DNA of 64,000 nt, taken from Steinernema hermaphroditum. Its lineage: Eukaryota > Nematoda > Chromadorea > Rhabditida > Steinernematidae. Below the pieces are notes generated by a model. It did no database searches and had not been told where the DNA came from. It worked only from the letters and a program-made list of their open reading frames with translations. Location of the stretch: the NCBI GenBank assembly GCA_030435675.1, contig CM059621.1, positions 12,710,001-12,774,000 of the forward strand, written 5' to 3'. Below, one piece after another: positions 45,790 to 57,540 of the stretch (the stretch's first letter is position 1; every line of letters starts with the position of its first letter). The position numbers were made by a program, and so were the translations under genes.

Positions 45790-48482
45790 CTACATTAGAT
45801 CATCGAGCTCCTTTGCGCTGCTAAGGCCCTGCAAGAAAAGGTGGACTAAAAATGGAGCAAAGAATAATTAACTCACTTTCAGAACAATCGCGTAAACATC
45901 CTTCGTTGTAAGCAGAAAGAGTGCGCTGTTGGCAGCGTAAACACCCAAAATGGGATCGTCCACAGCCTGTGCTTCACCCATGCTGTTCGTCTTGTTCAGT
46001 GAGATGACATTCTGTGCGGCGATTCCGGTGACCTGTCGCTGGCCCGAACCACTTCGACGAATCAGGTGCGAATTTACGGCCTTCTCCGGCCAATAGAGAA
46101 AGGCATAACGCTTCCTATCGACAATCGTCGCATAAGAATGGTCCGGAGAGCACGTGGTGAACTTTCGGTGGGTCTTCGCCGCCTAAAACAGTAATTAGCC
46201 GCGATTCGCAACACAGAGTATTGATTTAAGACCGATCAGGGGTTGTTGAAAGATGAAAAGTGGCGAGCACGCCCTATGTGTGTTATCAAAATACGGAGCG
46301 CAAGGAAATAGCTGCTCTTCAACGAAAGGCAACGCATGCAACGATCACCCCACTGATGTAATGCACAGCGATCGGAGTGCAGCGGTAAAAACCAGTTGCA
46401 GTCGTCTAAAGGTCACCACGCTTCTAGAAGGAAAAGTGGAGAGCGACGATAACGCAGCGTTGCTGCATTTATATGCAAGAGTGCAGCCCTTGATCCCACC
46501 TATATTGCGTAACACAGTGTGATCAGATAGGATCGCGCTTGTTATAAATCACTCAAGAGGCCGTAAACATCCTTCCACTCCGAATGCAAATTCACAGTTT
46601 TGTATATCTTATAGGCTCAGCTCTTTTGAAAAAAAAAGCAAGATCTTTGCAGTTACTTTCTAGGCCATCTGAATCACTTACTTGAACATATCCAAATGCA
46701 GAAAACGTCGCATGGTGGGTTGCGGGAGCACGCTTGTCACTCCCATCAAATTTCCACAGAATCCCATCCACATCATGCCTTATGCAGAACGAGCGAGGCT
46801 CTCTCGGATTCAACTTCGCGGAAAAGCACATCTGATGACGGCTAACGTCACTCTGAAAATGACTTTATAAGTTGCGCAAAATAGATAACATTTGCACTTT
46901 AATCGACACTTTGTGGGTTTCGCCATCAATCCAGAACAGCTGCATGATCTCGTCCGAGCACATCATATCGCAGTCCTCCAGCTGATCTTGGTTGAAATTT
47001 ACGTTGGCATTGTCGCCACTCAGCTCCTGAAGAATATCTGAACGTTTGCGTTAACCTCTGTGATAACAGTACCGATTTGGCGCTCGTGATTCGCTCAAGA
47101 CGTTCGACAAAGGTGGCCATGACTTCAGGGTCTGCTTCAAATTTTCCTCGCTTGTCACCGACCACGAGTTCACTCCAACCCAAAATTTCTGATTTAAACA
47201 TTGTGAGCTCGAGCCTGGAATGGGTTTTAAGAAAGCCGTATCATTTTTGTTGAGCTACTTGTTTTTATCCAGCGTCCATGTGGATTCGTCGGTGTTTACA
47301 GTGCCTCCCAATCGTCCACTAATGACAACGTTCTGGCCAACTTTGATGTGCAAGGCGTTCGCGGTCAAGGCGAAATCGACATCGCCTTTCTTCACTGATT
47401 CACACAAGTTGAAGACTGCTGACACTTCTGAGTCGTTTTGTGACCACATGTATGCAAACTTTTCGTCGTCATCAGCTGAAATTCACCCGCGTCATAACGA
47501 TGATGGTAATGCCTCATCGCCTACAAGTTTTTTCCACTGGCTCAATGCTGTCAACTGCCATGGCTTCATCTTCTTCGGTTATTTCCTTGAGAGAGTCGGA
47601 AATTACGGCAGGAGCTCGTGAGCCCATCAGGATAACTTCGGAACAAGAGGTGGACAAGGTCGCCATGTCCAAGTTTCCATCCACCTGGATCACCCTGCGA
47701 CGCTTTTCTGAACCGTCTTTCGAATCTGCAATAAATCAAAACTTTTAGTTCAAGTAAGTCGTTCGATACGACGTACTCATCTGAATCCAAGTCAACTGCG
47801 CTCCAAATAATCCTTCCTCCTTCTTCTCGTTGTCTTGTGAAGATCTTTTCTCGAAAACCGACTGCACAAGAACATCAATGCGGTCCAGCGCTTCATCACA
47901 ACGGAAATCGATTATAACGCCTGGTTCCGAAAGTGTCAAAATGCTCTTCGTCTCTCCGTCGTAGAAAAGCACCAGCTTGTCGCCACCATTACAAGCTACA
48001 ACGTGGTTTTCCGAAACAACAACAAGAGAAGTGGGCAATGGGACAACGCTGCCTTCCAAAGCAGGCAAATTGAGAGCATCCTTGACTTGCGTCCACTTTT
48101 GACTCTGAAAAGAGAGGATTGAAGAGCTGCCAAAAATCGCTCACAAACCCTCAGATCGAACTGAAGCCGAGAGATGCGGTTAGCGTCAACAACGTAGAAG
48201 GTGTACAGCTCATCGGAACTATTGAACGGGTCGAAGACGAGCTGCTCGGCCGAACACACAGTTCGCACGTGTTGAAGGCCGAATTGCGACGCATCCGGGC
48301 GATTTTCCTTGACTAAAATTCCATTTTAGAACAGGGCGGACTGACTCAAAATTACCCTCAGCGGTCAGCGATTCGACTATTACGGGAAAAGAGTCGTGCA
48401 CGACCTGATAGGATTCGAAATTCGGGTGCAGAAGGAGACGATTTGGCACCAAATCAACGACTTCACAGGTTTCCGAAGTCAT
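45790..48482 (-). CDS. nudcd1: NudC domain-containing protein 1
   Basis: Ten exons: 48356-48482, 48149-48312, 47777-48104, 47525-47725, 47259-47475, 47073-47214, 46898-47026, 46682-46852, 45877-46182, 45790-45828; 1,824 nt, 607 aa (human 583). Beta-propeller-like halves flank a CS/NudC domain at about 280-350 (YMWSQNDSEV, ESTWTLDKNK), a fold that acts as an Hsp90 co-chaperone; human NUDCD1 recruits COPI and other propeller clients. Diagnostic matches: LGWSELVVGDKRG (human LTWPELVIGDKQG), FCIRHDVDGILW, ATFSAFGYVQ, FTTCSPDHSYA, DDPILGVYAANSALFLLTT. The start codon lies 3 nt after gcttcag, a probable trans-splice site. The 499-bp intron at 46183-46681 holds a TATA-like tttatatgc near 46470 but no gene that I can define. 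First gene of a probable operon with FAH. Confidence 0.92.
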
Positions 48483-48772
48483 TATCTGAAGCAAAAAAAA
48501 AGGTAGAAAGTGAGGTCAGAAAAGAAATCCAAGCACACTCGGTTCAAAACGGGTCTCTACAAAGACAGTCCCTCGCTCTGAAGTGTACCGTTCAAACAGT
48601 GAGACAGCGTAAACTCTTAGAATCGTCCAGATGAAGTACAAAGTAGAAAAAATTCCCCAAAAGGCATCGAAATCACGTGGACGACAACAACTCCGACAAA
48701 CAAATCGAGCAGCAGTGGAGTGACGAGTCCCGGAACGACCGCACTGAGGGCGACCTCACCAGCTGCTGTACG

Positions 48773-48780
48773 TTGTTTAC
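48773..48780 (+). promoter_or_regulatory. Possible DAF-16/FOXO site
   Basis: ttgtttac, the core consensus bound by DAF-16. A short motif that can occur by chance. Confidence 0.25.
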
Positions 48781-49331
48781 ATCTCCGCCGATTTGGCGCC
48801 TTAGCGTACACTCCAAAGCGTTCTCATTACGGTGTCTGCTGTCGCTGTCTGGCAGACGGAACCCCCGGCCCGCGACTGGCCACTCGCCGTATTTGCTTCC
48901 AGCTGGCCGACGATCGGTTGGTCGCTCGACGAGGAACTGTACTCTTAGCCGTCAGGCAATGTTTTATTTTTCGACCTTTTCTTTCGCCTTTTTCCTTCCG
49001 ACCTTGTTCTCATCAGATGTTCTAGTGTTGCCATTCAGTGGCTTTGTCTCTGCGCATTTTATGACTGACTTTCTGGCTTAAATTTAATTGGACACTATAC
49101 GAAATTCTGCGCTCCAAGACTAATTAAGAGAATCGATTGCGATGGTCTCTATCGGAATGCTCTGAAATTAACAACAAAGTCGCTGGTGACTATACTTCAA
49201 AGTAGTTATGTCTCTTTTGTGGCACCCATCTGAAAGGTTTCTAACCTCGACGGTTCGAATGCCCACACTTCCGTAAGTATCCTCTCAGATAGGTGAATCA
49301 CTGGCTGAGAGTCTTATCGATGAATAACGCC

Positions 49332-49339
49332 TTGTTTAC
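49332..49339 (+). promoter_or_regulatory. Possible DAF-16/FOXO site
   Basis: Second ttgtttac, about 1.25 kb upstream of the PI3K start. Confidence 0.25.
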
Positions 49340-50576
49340 GCCGTTTCTCTTTCCTGTTGCCATTCCCAGATCGTCTCTCCGCGGCCCATCGCATAAATAA
49401 ATCTAGCATACTGAACCGTCCAAGCGGAAGTAAACCTCTTGTTTCCCCCCACAGACTTACTGTAGCCTTGTAGTGAATGGTGATGCATCTCAAAATTCGT
49501 GATTAGCGTCTATCTCTTTGGCTTCTCGGGATGTATTCCTATCTTTAACGTAGTCACACCTTCCATGTTCATTGACCCAATTCAAATCTGCCTATCCGAA
49601 TTAAACACTCTCGATCGATACGTCGTCTGTTGACACTTTCCACGCGACCAAAACGGTTCAAAGTACACCATTCATATTTGGCGTCCGCCCTGAATGGCAT
49701 TAAAGCGACGTCGTCGTTTTGTTCTCCGTCACAAATTAGCTTTTTGTGAATCGCGTCGTCGGTCCTCTCCCTTCGGAGACAACACTGTAACACCGAGATT
49801 GTTTTGCTCTCTTTAAACGACCTTTCCCAAGGTCGTTTTCGCCTGAATTCTTCAGTTTCCCTTTTTTCGAACGACAAGACGTTCCTCTGCGAAAAAAAGG
49901 AACTAGACGCGGCAAACTCGAGATCTTATCTGGGTGAGGAAATGAGTCGATTTGGGGCGCGATCGCCTCGTTTCGACGACATCATTCTCGGTTGTTTTCG
50001 ATTCGAAATGTTGCGTCGCGATAAGAGAGCGACTCCACTCATCAGCGTCTCCCTAGCGCGCTCCCTTCTGTTCGCACCTTCCAAGGATTTCTCGGCTATT
50101 GATCCCTTCTCAGGAACGTCTTCTGACCCGAGATTATCCGCGTGAATAATCCTTCGCCTAATTTGCCATATGCCACTCTGGAAGAGGCGCAAAACAACTC
50201 TTATCAAAGGGGCGATTGTGTGAAAAAGCCGTTTTATCTCCTTTCCTATGTGTTGGCAAACAGAGTACGTGGCCTCAATGAGAAGGGCGCGGTTTAATCA
50301 AAAGGCTAATATCCCCATTAGGGCTTCGAAGGCACTCCATCGATTCCATTAGTTCCGCGCCTCATTTGCATCTTTCATCGTCTCCCTCATTCCTTAATCG
50401 ATGCGAAGAAGCTCTTGCCGCCTCACCTTTGCGATCCGGTCGCCGCAATCCCATCGCTAATTCGATTTGTCGTTATTTTCAGAATGAGTGCCGTCGGGTG
50501 GCACTGAATACGATAGAGTGCTCACGCGAAGGTAGGTCTCCGTTCCAGACGAGCATCCTAGAAGTAGAGCCTTCAG

Positions 50577-53500
50577 ATGACCACAGGTCCAAACAGTGAT
50601 CTTCAACTCATAAACTACGGTTCTTCGAGTCGCAATGGCGACGAGCCCGAGATCGACCTCGAGAGGATGTGGAGCCTCATGTTGGAGTGCTCCCAGGAGC
50701 TCCTCAGTCTTCCCTACATCATATGGGACGTCTATCTGCCCAACAAGCTTCTTGTAAATGTCAAATGCAGTCTTAGGAGAAACCTAGCGCACATCAAGAA
50801 GGATGCTTTAGACCAGGCCGCAAAGTAAGGGTTTCTGCCAGTTTTAGGGGTGTTCATGAAAGGAAGGAGAGATTAGGACTCACACGACCCTTTCCAGACT
50901 GCCCTGCTCAAAACTAAAAACGGGTGACAACTACGTCTTCTTCGGTGTGGGACCCAGCGGAGAGCACGAGGAGCTCTACGATGAGTCGAAGACCCTCAAG
51001 GCGCTCAACCTCCTGTTGCCCGTCCTCTGCATGGTCGAACCCGAGGGGAATCCCGCCGAAAAACAGATCTCCATGAAAATCGGTGCTGCCATGGGAATCA
51101 TGATCAGCGAGCTGGACAACCACGTGAGCAAAACGGAAGAGCTGATCATCTGCCGAATAGACCTTCTTCTGACTTGTGAGGAGATCCTGAGGATACGCAA
51201 GGTCTACGGCTCGGATCACTACGCGTTCCCCGAGGAGAACCACGTGGAGGCGAACAAGGAGCTCGTCAACAGGGCGATGTCCACCAACCCCAACAGCAAC
51301 ATGCCTATCAGCACAAGTAGGCGGTCCCGGTGGGATCCAGAAAGGGAATTCCCGGTTTAGAAGAGTCGAAGGGGTTTGAAGTGTGGTATTGGTCGGCGGC
51401 GGACGAGCGTGAGGGAAACGACGACGCCTGTATCTGCACAAAGATAACCTTTCTGAAACCGAACGACGCCACTCCTTTCGAGTTAATCTACACCGCGCTG
51501 GAGCAGTTCAAGCAGGAGGGAGCTATCGATGTGAGTTTGCTGGGGTTGAGGCTCAAAATCGCCGTTGTAGGGAACAGAATCGCCCGACGACTTCATCCTC
51601 CAAGTGGTGGGCAAGAGGAACTACATGACGAAGAAGATCTTCCTCTCCGCCTACGACTACATCCGGAAGTGCATCGACAACTACCGTTCCCCCAACGTGA
51701 TTCTAAGACGGAAGGACATCGTCTTCCGCCACTACCCACCGCCGAGTCCGATGATGACGACCAACTGGCACCGCCAGATGCAGATGAGGCACTACGACAA
51801 GAACAACCACCCCCTCGCGGACAACAAGAAGACGAAGATCCTGTGGGATCTGGAGGACTACTTAAGGGTGCGAGTGCACAGCGCCTCGCACATCTCCTCC
51901 GAGTACGACCACATCTTCGTGAAGGTGACGCTGAAGATAGGAATGCACGAGATCGAGGAGATCTCCACGGGTGTCGTGTCGCCGACGTGTCCCAGATGGT
52001 ACGAGGTGAGGCGACCTTTACACATTGGATGTGACCAATGTTCAGAAGTGGCTGAACTTCAATCTATACATCAAAGATCTTCCGCCGGGCGCCGAAGTCG
52101 TCTTCAGCCTCTACGGAAAGCGGATTCGCAGAAACCGCGAGTCGACGCGGCAGATCGCCTACGTGATCCTCCGCCTTTTCGACTGGAAGTACCGCCTTAT
52201 ACAGGGCAAGAAGACGCTTTTCATGTGGCCCTGTCACGGAAATCTCCGCAGCAAAGACCTCTTTGGCCGTCCCATCGGCATGAACTACTTGGCGACAGGA
52301 CCAACCGTCGACATAGAGTTCCCGGACTATAACGTGGTGATTCAGTTCCCTAAGATCGAGAACATGCAGGCCTACATCGAGAAGCTGGACTCGAGAGACG
52401 ACGAGAGTTGCTTCTCGGACACGTCGAGCAACTTCACGTGCGCCTCTTCGAACGACAGCTTGGTCGAGGTAGGACAGGGAGGAAGGGGGAGACTAGTACA
52501 AAGTGGATCTGGTTCAGGAGTTCAACACGAGGCTGGAACAGATCATGGCGATCAAAAACGTCGAAGACATCCGCGACGTAGACGTCGAATTCCTCTGGGC
52601 CAATCTGTACGCTCCCACCTCCTCTCAGCCACCGTAATCCTGTTCCAGGAATCGAGTCACCTCGCGCGCCCCCGACTGTCTCATCTACTTGGCTGACTCT
52701 CCACTCATCTGGCGCAACCGGGAACGTGTCTCCAGGTTGTATCTGCGTCTCCACTCGGCTCCCGGCTGGAATCGGCCCCAGGGATGGAATCGCCTCACAG
52801 ATCAGGCGGCTCTGCAACTCCTGGATCGACGCTACGGCGACCGTGTCGTCCGCGACTTCGCTGTGTGGTGCCTCGATTCCTCCTTGGACACCGAGCAGCT
52901 CCTCCTCTACCTAATGCCCCTCGTCCAAGCGCTCAAGTACGAACCGGTGGCGGGGTCCCGGCTGGCCCAGGTGCTCTTGAGTCGCGCCCTGGAAAACTAC
53001 CGTATCGGTCACACTCTGTTCTGGCTGCTAAAATCAGAGTTGGGACAACACACAGGCGAACACTTTTTTACAAAGTCGCCGTTCTATCTGAGGATATGCA
53101 TTTTGATGGAGTCGTATTGTCGGTAGGACAAGAATCAGTTAAAATCAGTGCAAAAGGGAACGTTCAGGGCGAACGCGGACCATTTGGATTCGATGATCAA
53201 GCAGGTGAACATGGTGGCGACGCTGACGAGGTTGAGCGACAGCGTCAAGTCAATCGGACAGAAGGAAGGCACAGTGAGGGTGAGTGAAACCAAAACAAGA
53301 CTAGACCTCAGTGTTTGACTTTAGATGCGGAACCAGTTGGCAGAGCTGAGTCACGAGATGCAGGACATGGACTCACCTCTCGATCCACACGACAGACTTG
53401 GAACATTGGTGTAAGTCAAAGGGGAGGGAGTACTAAGGAGATGCATGCAATATACCGAGGAATACGGTAATGATCGGAGCTTACAAACAAAATCCACACC

Positions 53501-54653
53501 CATAGATGCTTAAATAACAGAAAGAGATAGACAGTCACTCCCCTCTGCTCATAAACCGCTTTCAGAATCGACGAGGCGAAGGTCCTCGGAAGCGCGAAGC
53601 TCCCCTTCATGCTCACCTGGACGAATCCGGAGCCCCTCTCCAGGCTCTTCAACCCCTACCACGTCATCATCTTCAAAAACGGAGATGGTTCGTTCGGTAT
53701 TCTGTGTCCGCGTCCACAGAAATCTCTTTAGATTTGCGCCAAGATATGCTCACACTCCAGGTGATGCGCATCATGGACGCTCTGTGGAAAACAAACAGTT
53801 GCGACTTTTGCATGACCCTCTACGAGGTGCTTCCTATGGGCAAAAATGTAGGCAACAGCGCTGAATGCTTTTCTAAGATTTAGCGCTTCTAGATCGGGAT
53901 GATCCAGGTGGTGCAGAACTGCGCGACTCTCTTCCAAATCCACAAAGAACTCACCGGCGGATTCAACATGGAGGTGAACCTCTTCAACGAGTACATCAAG
54001 AAGGCGACCCAGTCGTGCTCCGTCAAGTACATCGAAAGCACCGACCGTTTCACCCAGTCTCTCGTGGGGTACTGTGTGGCCACTTACGTCATCGGAATCA
54101 CCGATAGACATCAGGATAACATCATGCTGACCGAAGACGGAAGGGTAAGCGTCTGGGTACTGTAGACTGGGTCCTTACGCCCACCTTTCAGCTGTTCCAC
54201 ATCGACTTCGGTCATTTCCTCGGTCACACAAAACGAAAGATGGGTATCAAGAGGGACCGCGCGCCCTTCATCCTCACGGACCACTTTCTCTACGTCATCA
54301 CGAGGGGTCGTCCCAACATGAGAGAGACATACGAGTACAAGAAGTAAGCTCCCCTCCACCCTGTCCCACGAGACAAGAGACTCAGGTTCCGAAAACTGTG
54401 CATTGAGGCCTACATGATGCTGCACGACAACGCGCGGCTCTTCATCACCATCTTCCGACTGATGATCTGCATGGGTCTCACCGAGCTCCAGTCGCCCGAG
54501 CAGGTCAAGTACATAGAGAACTCCCTATGCTACGACCTGGCGAGGACTACCGCCAATGCGCACTTCTCGCAGGTGTTCGACGAAACGGCGAAGAACGACG
54601 TGGCCACGAAGCTGAACTGGTTCTCGCACGCCGTCAAACACAAAATCCTCTGA
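50577..54653 (+). CDS. age-1: Class IA PI3-kinase catalytic subunit (AGE-1 type)
   Basis: Fourteen exons: 50577-50824, 50898-51316, 51361-51530, 51571-52005, 52046-52468, 52497-52606, 52649-53122, 53168-53279, 53325-53410, 53566-53687, 53732-53847, 53893-54144, 54192-54343, 54386-54653; 3,387 nt, 1,128 aa in frame. It makes PIP3 at the plasma membrane downstream of insulin-like receptors. Domains: adaptor-binding about 20-140, Ras-binding about 200-300, C2 about 320-500, helical about 540-730 ([20 protein letters not shown]), kinase about 800-1100 with FKNGDDLRQDML, catalytic loop GITDRHQDN (Asp about 976) and [12 protein letters not shown] (Asp about 994). C-terminus [13 protein letters not shown]. 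The start codon directly follows a cttcag acceptor, so it may be trans-spliced, or a further 5' exon may exist. Intron 5 is only 28 nt and is required to keep frame. Confidence 0.93.
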
Positions 54654-54982
54654 TCCGAAAGCTTTCAACCTGTACATACTCACCGCTACGCTTCAACGTC
54701 GCCGCGATTCTTCTCTGTGATCTTCATTGTTGAGTTTTATGTTGCATACGTGTCAAGAACTTTTCGAGAAATCAAAGTTTTATTGATAAAATAATTCACC
54801 TCTTAAAGATGCAGACCTGATGATAGAGCGATTCTGGCTCGTCTCATCTTAGTGGGTCTGTAGTTTATATGAATTACTGGTATGCGTCTAATCTTAGAGA
54901 GCCTAGACAACTCAAAGCCATTTCCTAATTAGTATACATACGACATTTATAGTATGATGACATGTGTTGGCACATATTTTAC
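54654..54982. other. Gap between convergent PI3K and chemoreceptor genes
   Basis: 3' UTRs only. No other feature recognised. Confidence 0.5.
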
Positions 54983-56216
54983 TCAGATATAATTGCTCGT
55001 CGTCGGAAAACGAATACTGATCTTCACTTTCCTCTGCAGCATCGCCTTAACTCCTTTCCGATAGGGCGAAACAATGCACAGGGTTACGGTAGCGTTCAGT
55101 GCTGGAAGCCATGAAAGAAGAGCTGAGCCGAGCTGGACAGAGACTCCAAGACGAGTGCCTAGGACTGCAGAGAACAGAAGGAAAAGGCACGGAATGACGA
55201 GAAGAACGAGCGGGACGACCGCCTGAATGGAGGCTTTAGTGAGGAAGACAGTGGGATGGGTACCTGGACGAATAGCGCTGCCGTCAGTTGGTTTTGGAGT
55301 TTCCGTCGATGATCAGAGAAGCTTCCTGTTTCACGGAGGAATTTAAGGATTTTCTTGGTGCTATAGGCCATGGCAGTGTAAGAAAGGACGACGAAGAAGT
55401 AGAGATAAAGTAGGCAGATCTGCATGTCCAGTTTTAGCTAAAATATTTAAGTTACGTTTTCATCAATGTCTAATCTTATTTGAAGAGATGCTTCTCAAGG
55501 GAGCCACATGGCACTAGAGTCGATTTTCTGTTTTCGGCTGGACACGACATTTTCTAACTTAAAAATCCCCCAAAACTTACGACATCTCCAGCCATAAGTA
55601 CGATCCCTCTATGATCTTCGAAGCCGATCTCTCTGGCGACCATCTTTTGCTGTTCTTCGTACCCGTCAAGATTGTTTTCTATGACGACATATACTGAAGT
55701 GTAGAAACCGCAAAACGCCACAAAGGAAACGGAGAACATCAGGATCACATGGGACGTCTTCATCGTGAGGCGCCTGTGGACACGGAATCAATCGAGGCGC
55801 TCTTTCCCTTACCTCACTATCACAAGGTATCGAAAGACATAGCTGATGGGAACAACGATGATCGCGAGGAAAACCATAGAATCTTGGAGACAGAGAACTT
55901 TTCGCGCAAGAGAGGGTCCGACAGAGACGATAGGACCCGTGGAGAAGAGAATCATCGTGGAGTCAAACACCATATAGGTCTAAAGTGGGAATTAGGGTCG
56001 TTTCAAGTAGCCTATTCGTACGAAATGAGTCAGAAGGGACAGGGCTGCGTACAAGAGGTCGACCGAGCAGCTGAAGGCTAGGATGCCCCTGTATCGAGCA
56101 AGATTCTTCACCGACCGTTTGAGGATCATCAAGAGGAGTAGGGAGCTGAGCAGAAGCGAAGAAAGGCCCGAAATGTGACTGTTTACGGTAAGAGCCAGGT
56201 AGAGAGAGGTCGTCAT
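54983..56216 (-). CDS. Seven-transmembrane chemoreceptor, STR family
   Basis: Exons 56022-56216, 55813-55979, 55581-55773, 55264-55437, 54983-55222; 969 nt, 322 aa in frame. Nematode-specific serpentine receptor, expected in ciliated sensory neurons. Seen: N-terminal helix SSLLLSSLLLLMILKRS, then the STR-type NLARYRGILAFSCSVDLLYA (TM2), helices through VFLAIIVVPISYVF and VILMFSVSFVAFCGFY, a TM5 block YLYFFVVLSYTAMAY, the intracellular loop RRKLQNQLTAALFVQ that is a family hallmark (LQKQLF-ALVIQ in C. elegans STRs), then AVVPLVLLVIPCLFLLF and a C-terminal VSPYRKGVK. Complete and apparently functional. The ligand cannot be predicted. Confidence 0.85.
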
Positions 56217-56737
56217 GCTGAAGAAGTGTTCGCATCAGAATGAAACGAATTATATGTTTGGGACATACATCACGTTCATTTGGAATCACCTGCTTAGCCT
56301 TTGAATAAATGACGACAGAAAAATGAAGATAAAGAAACAATGGAAGGTGAAATTAACCGTAATTTACGTGGGAAAGGAAGGTTGGTTTACGAGGAAATGG
56401 TTCGACTATGCCCTTACTGACTGAAGTACAGCTCTATCTAATGCTATAGAACTCGTTTAAACCAACTTTTTTACAACCACAACAACAAGAATGCCGCATG
56501 CACTTCGATATACGCATCATAGTGACTCAAAAAGGAGCTGTGTATGGCCAATTAGACCATCTTTTCAAATGAATGTACTCGGCTAATTTAATTAGCATTG
56601 ATTATGATGACCACACCATCACTCGTCGCCCGATGAGACATTTCGCTGGGTAGCTCTAGGACGACAATAACCTAAAAAGATTTTTAATAGCGATTTTTAA
56701 TTTTTAATAGCAACAACGCAAGATAAGAGCTTCCCAA
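56217..56737. other. Upstream of the chemoreceptor, nothing recognised
   Basis: AT-rich. Presumed promoter. No exon or RNA gene recognised. Confidence 0.45.
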
Positions 56738-57094
56738 CATATGCACTCCTTAGAATTAAGCACGTTATCGAATATCATATCAGATGAACTCTGTCGATCC
56801 CCTTACTAACTCTGTCGATCTAGCGCTCCTCTTACTAATTGCTTACTTCAGATGCCTTGAAAGGGATTGATTGAAAAATTGAGAGAGTTGGGTTTTATGC
56901 TGTTAGTAAGGGGAGTTGGTAAGGGGATCGACAGAGTTCATCGACAGACAGGTTTTATGCTGTTATAAAACCCAACTCTCTCAATTTTTCAATTTTTTTT
57001 TAAGTAAGCAATTAGTAAGAGGAGCGCTAGATCGACAGAGTTCATCTCATATAATATTCGGCAACGATGTGTTTAATTCCAAGGAGTGCATATG
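56738..57094. repeat. Foldback element with nested inverted repeats
   Basis: Begins and ends with catatgcactccttrgaatt and its complement. Inside are arms with aactctgtcgatc and agcgctcctcttactaattg, and an inner pair built on ttgagagagttgggtttta. The whole can fold into a branched hairpin of about 357 nt. No coding capacity. Confidence 0.8.
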
Positions 57095-57540
57095 TTCGGC
57101 TCTAAAGGTCGGGACTCATAGTAGGAAGTAAATGTGAACATTTGATGTCGTGAGATAGAGCTAAGGAAACGAAAAAGAATAAATTCTCTAACCCAATAAC
57201 TGGTCCTGTGTACTGGACTTGGATCTGTCAGGATACCGAACGAGGTCAAACCCCTTCTTGTATGCTGGAGGGTCCATCCTAGCTACATTCGATCACCTCC
57301 TCGATCGGAACGATCGCCTTTTCTTGCCAATGCATCGAACGAATCCTCTGGAGCTCTCCGGTGGGAGAATCAACAGATCAATGGACCATCTTCCAGAACT
57401 CAGGTCGGAATTCGGAAGCGCTCCCCTCTGCCACGCCGAAACGCCATCCAGCGCCCCTCTATCGCCTATAATCTCTTAACAACCTATAATCTCTTAACAA
57501 CAAAGGCAATAACAATAATAACAAGAAAAAAGAACGACGT
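57095..57540. other. Intergenic with a small tandem duplication
   Basis: Contains two direct copies of cctataatctcttaacaa at about 57.47-57.50 kb, just downstream of TRMT10C. A + frame at 57219-57479 has no recognisable domain. Confidence 0.45.

Larger units (their letters stand above)
48483..50576. other. Divergent intergenic region, NUDCD1 and PI3K
   Basis: Promoters of both genes must lie here. Open frames at 48.68-49.08 and 49.57-50.2 kb have no recognisable domain. Two FOXO-type sites are listed separately. Confidence 0.45.
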
